A stretch of DNA of 64,000 bases, taken from the NCBI GenBank assembly GCA_016719295.1, contig JADKAF010000001.1:3038001-3102000 (forward strand), given 5' to 3'. This document shows positions 57,440 to 64,000 of the stretch, in pieces (the stretch's first letter is position 1; every line of letters begins with the position of its first letter). The notes beneath the pieces were generated by a model, which was not told where the DNA came from, searched no databases, and was given only the letters and a program-made list of their open reading frames with translations. Position numbers and translations under genes: made by a program. This DNA is from Planctomycetota bacterium. GTDB lineage: Bacteria > Planctomycetota > UBA1135 > JADKAF01.

Positions 57440-60079
57440 CTACTTCAGCTCGACGCGCGCACGCGCGCCGCCGATCTCGACGCGGGCCTCCAGCGTCCGC
57501 GCTTCGAAGTGGAGCTCGACGAGATAGGTGCCCGGAGCGAGCGAGCCGAGCTCGCCCTTGCCCGCGCGATCGAGCTCGACCTCGCCGACGACGCGGTAGG
57601 TCGCGGGAACGCTGCGGCGCAGATCGACGGCATCGAGCCGCTCGATCGTGACGCGCGCGGTGGCGCCGCTCGCCGGAACGGCGAGCCCTTCGGCCAGCGC
57701 GATCTCGAGCACGCCGTCGGGCGCGTCGAGCAGGAGCTCCGCCCCTGCCGCGCCGTGGAAGTCCGCCGCGGCGAACCACGTGCGACCGCCGCCGCTCTCG
57801 TGCACGCGGAAGAGCACGCGACCGGCGGGCACGCCGATCAGCGCGAAGCGCCCTTCATCGTCGGCGCGCGCTTCGCGCGCGCTCAGGAGGTCGCCAGTCG
57901 CCGGTGCGCCGGTGACTTCGGCTCTCGCGAGCGCCGAGAGGCCGCGCCGGACGCGACCGCGGAGCTCGAGCGCGCCCGCGCCACCGAGCGTCACCTCGGC
58001 GGTCTCGCCCTCCTTCAAGCGCACGCTCTCGATCTGGCGTCCTCCGTCGAGGACCACCGCGTAGCGGCCCGGCGGGACGCCCTCGAAGACGTGTTTCGCG
58101 GGATCGGTCTCGCGCGCGAGCCAGATCTGGCTCAGGTACTCGGGCGAATCCAGGAGCCGCGGGCGGTGTAGCGCCACCGTGCCCTTCTGCAGCGGCGCGC
58201 CTTCTGCATCGAGCGCGCGCACGACGATGCGACCGCCGAGCGGCGCGCTGAAGACGAGATCGACCTTGCTCTCGCCAGGCGCGAGCACGACCTCCGGTCC
58301 GCGCAGAGGAACGTACGGATCTTCGCGCTCCCACAGCAACTCGTAGCGACCGGCCTGCAGCGCCTCGAAGCGGAAGCTGCCGTCGGCGTTCGAGCGCGTA
58401 TCGAGGAAGCCGTTGAAGGCGAAGTCCTGCCCGACCAGGCGGACCTTCTGGTCCGCGAGCGGCTTGCCCGCGGCGTCCTCGACGCGACCCGCGATCACCG
58501 CTCCGATCAGCGGCTTCAGCACGAGCTCGAGCATCGGCGTGGGGAACGCGAGCTTCTCGCGGTCGTCGGCGGCGAAGCCCTTGGCCTGCGCGCGCACGCG
58601 CGTGCTCCGCTGCCCTTCCAGAGCCGGCAGCCGGAACCAGCCGAGCTCGTCGCTCAGCGTCTCGGCGAGATAGCGCCGTCCGCTGCGCGAGCGCTGGTCG
58701 AGGAAGACGCCGGCGCTCGCGAACGGCTCGCCGGATTCGCGCAGCACGCGTCCCGCGATGTGCGGCGTGCTCTTCACGGTGAAGCGCAGCGGCATCGGCG
58801 TCCCGGCTTCGAAGGCGATCGGCACGCGCATCGTCTGCGCTCCGACCCACGCGATCTCGAGCAGCGCTCCGGCGACCGCGCTCGTCGGCAGGACGAAGCG
58901 GCCGCCGCCGCGCTCGGCGAGCGGGATCGCCGCTTCGATGCCGCCGTCGAGCGGCACGCAGAGGCGCACGAGGTTCCGCGGCATGTCGGCGCAGACGAAG
59001 AGATCGCCGTGCGAGACGCCGGCGAGCGGCATCTCGTGCTCGTCGAGGATCACGAGCTCGAGCTCGATCCGCTCGCGCAGCACGACCGCGAGCGGCGCCG
59101 CTTGCGCGGCATCGAGGGAGAAGACGACGAGCGGAGCGAAGCCCGGTGCCTCGATCGCGAGCGCCGCCTGCTGCTCCGCGAAGCTCGGCACGGCGAACTC
59201 CCCGCGCGCATCGCTCTCCGTGGTGCGCTCCGCCGCGACAGAGATGCGCTTCGGCAACGCGAGGCCAAGCTCCGTCGGCGCGCTCACCCAGTGGCATTCC
59301 TCGGTCGCGCTGCGGAAGCTCGCCAACCCGGCGGCTTCGGCCGCGGTGAGCAGCGCGATGCGCGCGCCCGCGATCGGAGCGCCGCTCTCGTCGCGCACGC
59401 TGCCGCGGCGCCCCGCGCTCGCGAGAGCCTCGCTCGCGTTCGGAGCTCCGTTCGGAGCGGCTTCCTCCCGCGCGACGCGCGGCGCAGCCGAGCTCGGCTC
59501 GGAGCTCCTCTCCGGCGACGCTTCCCCGGCGAACGCACGGCGCTCCCCGGCGACGAGCTCGATCTGCGCGCCGTCCACCTCCACGGCGGCACGCCCGTCG
59601 AAGACCTCGATCCCGAGCCACACGGCCGCCGCGAGCGCGGCGCCGCCCATCGCGTACTTCGCTCTCATCGCCTCGCGCTCCTCGGCGCTCGATGTCTCAT
59701 CGACCAGATCTACGCGAGCGCGCCCCTCGGCGAGGAGCACGCGCCCGAGCGGCGTCGTGAGCGCGATCGGCGTGCGCTGCGCCTCGAGCGTCAGCGCGCC
59801 ATGCGCGAGCGAGAGCTCGCGCGGCGCGAGAGCCGCGCCGTCCGTGCGGAGGATCTGGAAGAGCAGCGCCCCGAAGAGCAACGTCGCGGCGAGCACCGCG
59901 AGCCACAGGGAACGGCGCGAGATGCGGTGCTCCGAGCGCGGCGCGAGCGCAGGCGTCGGCACGGCCGCGCGCTGCTCGAGGAGCGCGCTCGCCGCTTCGA
60001 GCACGCGGCGATCGAACACCTCGTCCTCGGGCACGGCGCAGCTCGCGCGGATCAGATCCTCGATCTCAGGCTTGCTCAT
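57440..60079 (-). CDS. Membrane protein with carboxypeptidase-regulatory-like repeats, ECF partner
   Basis: 879 residues. The N-terminal 55 residues are cytoplasmic and acidic (KPEIEDLIRASCAVPEDEVFDRR), followed by a transmembrane helix (LWLAVLAATLLFGALLFQI) and a FecR-like stretch (TPIALTTPLGRVLLAEGRARVDLVD). A second hydrophobic segment is at about 143-157. The rest, outside the membrane, is a chain of carboxypeptidase-regulatory-like beta-sandwiches (GSVRDESGAPIAGARIALL, GRVLRESGEPFASAGVFLDQ, GRVEDAAGKPLADQKVRLVG). The gene overlaps the ECF sigma gene by 14 bases, so it probably serves as its membrane anti-sigma or signal-relay partner. Confidence 0.75.
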   Translation of the reverse strand: MSKPEIEDLIRASCAVPEDEVFDRRVLEAASALLEQRAAVPTPALAPRSEHRISRRSLWLAVLAATLLFGALLFQILRTDGAALAPRELSLAHGALTLEAQRTPIALTTPLGRVLLAEGRARVDLVDETSSAEEREAMRAKYAMGGAALAAAVWLGIEVFDGRAAVEVDGAQIELVAGERRAFAGEASPERSSEPSSAAPRVAREEAAPNGAPNASEALASAGRRGSVRDESGAPIAGARIALLTAAEAAGLASFRSATEECHWVSAPTELGLALPKRISVAAERTTESDARGEFAVPSFAEQQAALAIEAPGFAPLVVFSLDAAQAAPLAVVLRERIELELVILDEHEMPLAGVSHGDLFVCADMPRNLVRLCVPLDGGIEAAIPLAERGGGRFVLPTSAVAGALLEIAWVGAQTMRVPIAFEAGTPMPLRFTVKSTPHIAGRVLRESGEPFASAGVFLDQRSRSGRRYLAETLSDELGWFRLPALEGQRSTRVRAQAKGFAADDREKLAFPTPMLELVLKPLIGAVIAGRVEDAAGKPLADQKVRLVGQDFAFNGFLDTRSNADGSFRFEALQAGRYELLWEREDPYVPLRGPEVVLAPGESKVDLVFSAPLGGRIVVRALDAEGAPLQKGTVALHRPRLLDSPEYLSQIWLARETDPAKHVFEGVPPGRYAVVLDGGRQIESVRLKEGETAEVTLGGAGALELRGRVRRGLSALARAEVTGAPATGDLLSAREARADDEGRFALIGVPAGRVLFRVHESGGGRTWFAAADFHGAAGAELLLDAPDGVLEIALAEGLAVPASGATARVTIERLDAVDLRRSVPATYRVVGEVELDRAGKGELGSLAPGTYLVELHFEARTLEARVEIGGARARVELK

Positions 60080-60620
60080 GGACGAACCTCCCGAGCCATC
60101 GCTGGAGCTTCGCGAGGCCGTCGCGATAGCGCGTGCGCGCCGTCGCCGGAGGGCAGCCGAGCTGCTCTCCGGTCTGCTCCCAGCCGAGGCCGACCAGCGA
60201 GTGCAAGCGCACCGCTTCCGCTTGCGCCTCGGGCAAGCGCCCGAGGGCCGCGATCACCGCCGCTCGACGCTCTTCGTCGAGCACGTGCTCGAGCGGTGTC
60301 CGGAACTCCGGCCCGTGCTCCTCCGCCAGCGGCTCGCCGCCGGACGTGGTCCGCGGCGAGAAGGCGCGCGCGAGATCGCGCGCGCGGTTCTTCACCGCGG
60401 TGAGCAGGTAGGGCAGAGGGTCCGCGCTCTCGCGCACGCTCTCCAAGTTCCGCAGGAAGCCAAGGTAGGCCTCCTGCACCAGATCCTCCGCCTCGCTCCT
60501 CCGTCCCCCCGTCCACGAGAGCGCATACGCGAGCAGCGCGCCCTTCGTCGCTCGATAGAAGCGCTCGAAGGCCGCGCGATCGCCGCGCCGGAGGAGGGGT
60601 AGGAGCTCGCGGGGATTCAC
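60066..60620 (-). CDS. ECF RNA polymerase sigma factor
   Basis: 184 residues from GTG 60620 (TTG 60641 is an alternative that adds seven residues). Region 2: DRAAFERFYRATKGALLAYA, SEAEDLVQEAYLGFLRNLE. Region 4: AALGRLPEAQAEAVRLHSLVGLGWEQTGEQLGCPPATARTRYRDGLAKLQ-type sequence. This belongs to the planctomycete-style ECF group coupled to large membrane proteins. The coupled downstream gene is the likely regulator. It is divergent from the AAA/TOPRIM pair. Confidence 0.88.
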   Translation of the reverse strand: MNPRELLPLLRRGDRAAFERFYRATKGALLAYALSWTGGRRSEAEDLVQEAYLGFLRNLESVRESADPLPYLLTAVKNRARDLARAFSPRTTSGGEPLAEEHGPEFRTPLEHVLDEERRAAVIAALGRLPEAQAEAVRLHSLVGLGWEQTGEQLGCPPATARTRYRDGLAKLQRWLGRFVHEQA

Positions 60621-60700
60621 GACGCGGAGACTACGGAGCAAAAGGAGGGAGCTGGCTGGCCCATTCCAGATCCTGTCCGCTGGCCCACGACCGCACGAGT

Positions 60701-60729
60701 TTGCGGTACCCGAGATCCATGGTTAGGCT
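60701..60729 (+). promoter_or_regulatory. Weak candidate promoter of the AAA/TOPRIM pair
   Basis: TTGCGG (60701-60706), 17-base spacer, TAGGCT (60724-60729), ending 26 bases before the ATG at 60756. Each box matches only about half of the sigma-70 consensus, so this is a guess supported mainly by spacing and position. Confidence 0.25.
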
Positions 60730-60755
60730 GCGCCCGCCCTGCCAGGCAACCCGCC

Positions 60756-61784
60756 ATGATCGAGTCGATCTCCATACAGGGCCTGCGAGGCATCCTCGAA
60801 GGCGAGCTGAACCATCTTCCCCCGCTCGGAGTCCTGATCGGACCGAATGGTTGCGGGAAGAGCACGGTGCTCGAGGCCATGGCGCTCGCCACCGCACCGG
60901 ACGTAGGTGATCTCGTTGGCCGATGCGTGCGGCGGAGGATGGAAGTTCACTCCGGGGCGAAATTCCTTTTCCGCGTTTCTCCCGAGGATTCACCATCACC
61001 GTCGCGAATCACCGCTACCGTCTCTGAGTTCGGAACACTGGAGACCCGGTTGCAGCTGCGACGCGAACCACTTCCAGGATCAGAGGAAGGCGCCGGTTTT
61101 GGCATCCATATCGAGGTAGCCAGGTCGGAGCTCGGCCGCGAGCGCGTGTGTGCCGTCGGTTTCACTCCCAAGAACGAGTACAAGATCAACGGATCCCGAG
61201 CACCTCGTGGCGCGAAGAGCCAGCCATTTGTGCGCTTCTTAGATCAGCGCATCGGCACACCTCGCCAAAGCCTCGTCGAGGTACTGGGCTACAACCGCGC
61301 GCGGGGCGGCAAGGGCCAAGCTGAGCAACACGTTCGGGAGCTCCTGCCAGACCTGACGGTGATCGAAATACTCACATCCGAAGGATCGCTTGAGCCCTTC
61401 GTGAACCTGACCTTTCCAAACCGATCGATTCCAGTTGCGCTGAGCGGCGATGGCATGGAGTCGCTCGTACGACTAGCGCTGGAGCTCTCGGGCGCGACGA
61501 AGGGGATCTATCTCATCGAAGAACCCGAAGCGCACCAACACATCGCAGCCATGGCGCGTTCCGCGAAGATCATCGCGAGCGCGGTGAAGTCCGGCTCGCA
61601 GGTGATCCTGTCGACGCACAGCCTGGAGTTCCTCGACCTGCTCATCGACGCTCTGGGAGAGGCGCACGTTAACAAGCTCGGAGTTCTCCGACTCGCGCTG
61701 CGCGACGGGAAGCTCTTCTCCGTCCACCACCAAGGGGAAGACGTCCGCGTCGCACGTGCCACCGTAGAGATGGATCTGCGATGA
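60756..61784 (+). CDS. AAA/SMC-like ATPase of an OLD-type two-gene system
   Basis: 342 residues. Walker A GPNGCGKST at 29-37 directly after the typical N-terminus MIESISIQGLRGILEGEL. The C-terminal half has the ABC-type signature region (IPVALSGDGMESLVRLAL), Walker B IYLIEEPEAHQH and the H-loop STHSLEFLDLL, as in AAA_15/AAA_21 and OLD-family ATPases. It lacks the fused TOPRIM domain, which is instead encoded by the next gene, whose start overlaps its stop (ATGA, 61781-61784). GC content is lower than in neighbours, as in acquired defence genes. Confidence 0.88.
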   Translation: MIESISIQGLRGILEGELNHLPPLGVLIGPNGCGKSTVLEAMALATAPDVGDLVGRCVRRRMEVHSGAKFLFRVSPEDSPSPSRITATVSEFGTLETRLQLRREPLPGSEEGAGFGIHIEVARSELGRERVCAVGFTPKNEYKINGSRAPRGAKSQPFVRFLDQRIGTPRQSLVEVLGYNRARGGKGQAEQHVRELLPDLTVIEILTSEGSLEPFVNLTFPNRSIPVALSGDGMESLVRLALELSGATKGIYLIEEPEAHQHIAAMARSAKIIASAVKSGSQVILSTHSLEFLDLLIDALGEAHVNKLGVLRLALRDGKLFSVHHQGEDVRVARATVEMDLR

Positions 61785-62482
61785 GCCGCTACGCCATCGT
61801 TCTCGTCGAGGGCTATCACGATCGCGCCTTCTGGTCGGGATGGCTGACTGCACGCGGGTGGGTGAGTGCGAAGGGTGCCCTCGACCCGAGTGGCAAGAAA
61901 GTCGAGGGTGGGAGGTTCGCGTTCCGACGAGGCGAGAGCTTCGCGGTCGTCATGCCCTGCGACGGTTGGTCAAATATCCCCAGCATATTCAAAACACACG
62001 TCAAGGCCGCGCAGTCACCTGAGACCGGGCAGATCGATCACCTGATCCCCTGCTTCGACCATGACATCGCAGGGAAGGACCACGCAGCATCCATCCGCGA
62101 TCGATTTCAAGAGGTGATCGGCTTCAGGCCTCCCAGTGGAGCTTCATGGACGCACGCCGGAATCCGCGTGGACATCCTTCACTTCCGAGCGACGAGCGCG
62201 TCGTTCGGGCCGCAGCTCGACGGCCTGGTGGCCGAGTGCTATGACCGCGCCTATCCGGACCGTACGCAGTCCGTCGCCGCGTGGACCTCGAATCTGCCTT
62301 CGCCACCGCAGAAGACGGACAAGCAGACGATGTGGGCGATCATGGCGGGCTGGTATGCCGCCAAAGGCTGCGAGGCCTTCCTCCAGGAGTCGATTTGGAG
62401 CGATGCAAGGATGAGACAAGAGCTGGAGCGCGCTCTCGAAGAGCTCGGCATCGCGGCGGTCGTCGCGGCGATGGAATCCTAG
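61781..62482 (+). CDS. TOPRIM-fold protein (DUF3226/DUF4435-like), partner of the AAA ATPase
   Basis: 233 residues. IVLVEGYHDRAFW (Glu 10) and LIPCFDHDIAG (Asp 93, Asp 95) form the TOPRIM acidic triad, spaced as in OLD-like nucleases. A helical C-terminal part follows (KQTMWAIMAGWYAAKGCEAF). Translation is coupled to the ATPase. Split ATPase/TOPRIM pairs include the PARIS anti-phage system (AriA/AriB) and other OLD relatives; this pair may be a defence module in which the ATPase senses a phage factor and releases or activates the TOPRIM nuclease. Function inferred. Confidence 0.8.
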   Translation: MSRYAIVLVEGYHDRAFWSGWLTARGWVSAKGALDPSGKKVEGGRFAFRRGESFAVVMPCDGWSNIPSIFKTHVKAAQSPETGQIDHLIPCFDHDIAGKDHAASIRDRFQEVIGFRPPSGASWTHAGIRVDILHFRATSASFGPQLDGLVAECYDRAYPDRTQSVAAWTSNLPSPPQKTDKQTMWAIMAGWYAAKGCEAFLQESIWSDARMRQELERALEELGIAAVVAAMES

Positions 62483-62495
62483 CTCTCTCTCCTCG

Positions 62496-64000
62496 CTACC
62501 AGCCCTTCTCCAACCACAACCCCGGCGTCGCGCTGAATGCGCTCGCCGCCGCCGGATCGTAGATCAGCGCCTGCACGCCGAAGCGCGCGCCCGCGAAGTA
62601 GCCGGGCAAGGGCGGGAAGGCGAGGTCCATCGAGCCCGCGCCGGGAACACCGCTCGCGCCATCGAGATAGCCGGCCCACGCGAGCACGGGGTCGGCGATC
62701 GCGAAGAAGAGCTCGGGGCCGAGATAGATCTGCGTGCGCTGCGTGCCGAGGAAGATCGCCGCCGGCGCGCCGCCAAGGGCGCCGCGAAGGCGCAGGACAT
62801 CGCTCCAGCCGGTGCGCTGCGGGAGCGCGGTGCCGAGGATCGGCTGCACGCCGTCGTTGCCGGCAGCCGGGATGCCGAACTGCACGCGCGAGCCCGAGCG
62901 GACCCCGAACCAGCGCGTGCCGGGATCGGTGAGCGCGCCCAAGCCGTCGAGATCGCCATCCCCGTCGCTGTCGGCGAAGTGCTCGCCGCGCAGCAGCAGC
63001 TCGGGTCCTTCGATCACATTGCCCTGCAGCGGATCGCGTAGCCCGAGGCGCCAGCTCCCTTCGTCGTAACGCACCGGCGAGCTCAGGATGTCGAGCGAGC
63101 CGTTGCCATCGACGTCGAGGACGCGCACGCGGCGGCCGAGCGTGGGATTCGAGCGGAAGCAGCCGACGTTCGTGCCGCCGAGCAGCCAGGACTCCGAGCC
63201 GAGGTCGAAGCTGCGAGCGCCCAGGTTCAGGATGGCGCGCACGCGATCGAAGGCCGGCGCAGTGTGGTGCGGGTCCTCGCGGTGGAACGCCACGATGTCG
63301 AGGTGCCCCGCGGGCGCGAAGGTGCCGAGGTCCACCATGGCGAGCTCGTCGACCCAGGGATCGAAGCTCGGCGGATGCGCCTGGAAGAACTGCGGGCTGC
63401 CGGGCACGAGCGCCGTGCGCGGCGCGAAGGCTCCGCCGCCGAGGCCGTAGCGGATTCCGAGGCCCCCATCGGCGACGAGGAGATCGAACGCGCCATCGAG
63501 ATCGAAGTCCGCCGCCGCCATGGCGATCTCGCTCGGGAGCGCGAGCCACGCCGTGAGCACTCCCGCTTGGTTCTGCCAGAGTTCGCACGCGTAGGTGCTC
63601 AGCGAATAGGTCACGAGATCCTGATCGCCATCGCCATCGAGGTCGAGCGCGCGACCCGCGGGGAAGCTGGTGCTCGATCCGCCGACCGGCGCGCGATTCG
63701 CGCTGCCGGGGCCGAGATCGAAGAGCCAGCCGCCGCGGTTCTCGAGGCGCGTCGATCCATCGAAGATGCCGGCGACGTGGCGCTGCGCGATCTGATCGCG
63801 ATCGCCATCGCCGTCGAGGTCGATCCAGTAGACCGGTGCGCGGAGCTCGTGACCGCGCGCCGAAAGCGCGAGGCGCTCCTCGAGCCGGAAGCGGCCATCG
63901 CCCGTGCAGATCCAGATCGCCCCGGGCGCATCGCCTTCGTGGTCGAGATCGCCATCTCCATCGAGATCGACCGGCGCGGAGAGCGGCTGCGACGGCAGCC
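62496..64000 (-). CDS. FG-GAP/VCBS repeat secreted protein (5' partial)
   Basis: The frame is open from the right edge of the window, so the start lies beyond 64000; the GTG at 63614 is internal. About 500 residues are visible. They contain repeated calcium-binding loops such as DLDGDGDLD, DLDGDGDRDQ, DLDGDGDQDLV, DVDGNGSLD and DSDGDGDLDG, spaced 40-60 residues as in FG-GAP beta-propeller blades. The C-terminal 105 residues (LRLRGALGGAPAAIFLG, LAFPPLPGYFAGARFGVQALIYDP) are a divergent version of the secreted-protein module found at the ends of the genes at 2 and 32548. Probably exported or surface-attached. It converges on the TOPRIM gene with a 13-base gap. Confidence 0.8.
   Translation of the reverse strand, partial: LPSQPLSAPVDLDGDGDLDHEGDAPGAIWICTGDGRFRLEERLALSARGHELRAPVYWIDLDGDGDRDQIAQRHVAGIFDGSTRLENRGGWLFDLGPGSANRAPVGGSSTSFPAGRALDLDGDGDQDLVTYSLSTYACELWQNQAGVLTAWLALPSEIAMAAADFDLDGAFDLLVADGGLGIRYGLGGGAFAPRTALVPGSPQFFQAHPPSFDPWVDELAMVDLGTFAPAGHLDIVAFHREDPHHTAPAFDRVRAILNLGARSFDLGSESWLLGGTNVGCFRSNPTLGRRVRVLDVDGNGSLDILSSPVRYDEGSWRLGLRDPLQGNVIEGPELLLRGEHFADSDGDGDLDGLGALTDPGTRWFGVRSGSRVQFGIPAAGNDGVQPILGTALPQRTGWSDVLRLRGALGGAPAAIFLGTQRTQIYLGPELFFAIADPVLAWAGYLDGASGVPGAGSMDLAFPPLPGYFAGARFGVQALIYDPAAASAFSATPGLWLEKGW

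Overview
The window is very GC-rich, Gram-negative-type chromosomal DNA. Several genes point to a planctomycete, probably one of the deep-branching, mostly uncultured lineages. These include large secreted proteins sharing a C-terminal module of about 115 residues, FG-GAP/VCBS repeat proteins, an ECF sigma factor next to a membrane carboxypeptidase-regulatory-like protein, a fused isobutyryl-CoA mutase, and many GTG/TTG starts. The placement is inferred from gene content only. There is no rRNA, prophage, CRISPR array or transposase; one tRNA is present.

Layout. 1-6.3 kb: the end of a secreted protein, then a minus-strand metal (zinc-type) uptake operon with a Cys/His-rich exported protein, an outer-membrane barrel with a His-rich loop, a binding protein, an ATPase and a permease. 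6.3-16.4 kb: a tiny membrane protein, a P-loop kinase-like protein, IcmF, a tricorn-type protease and an AlbA_2/HATPase regulator. 16.4-25.8 kb: a minus-strand block with proS, a DUF1294 protein, a BtuF-like protein and a fatty/branched-chain acyl-CoA degradation operon (two acyl-CoA dehydrogenases, a B12-binding mutase subunit, MeaB, 3-hydroxyacyl-CoA dehydrogenase, thiolase). 26-39.3 kb: secreted and lipoprotein genes, tRNA-Ala(CGC), DoxX, an aldo/keto reductase, an intradiol-dioxygenase-like gene interrupted by an in-frame TAG, and an HTH/nucleotidyltransferase pair behind a strong AT-rich palindrome.

39.5-43.3 kb is the most interesting locus: ECF sigma factor, tandem zinc-finger anti-sigma, a Cys-containing precursor peptide with a lipobox, a DUF692 (MNIO) enzyme, a DUF2063 partner and DoxX. 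This is the architecture of a bufferin-type (copper-binding RiPP) operon. A perfect 39-bp inverted repeat sits inside it, and a relative of that element lies at 7.1 kb between two convergent genes.

43.3-64 kb: a giant TPR/C39-like protein, a pair of dynamin-like membrane GTPases, an exported Cys-rich protein built of 159-bp repeats, RNase D, PhzF-like and PhoD-like enzymes, an ECF sigma/membrane regulator pair, a lower-GC AAA-ATPase plus TOPRIM pair that resembles split OLD-family defence systems, and an FG-GAP protein running off the window. Common themes are metal handling (zinc, B12, copper/thiol), many translationally coupled gene pairs (ATGA/GTGA overlaps), and a large exported proteome.
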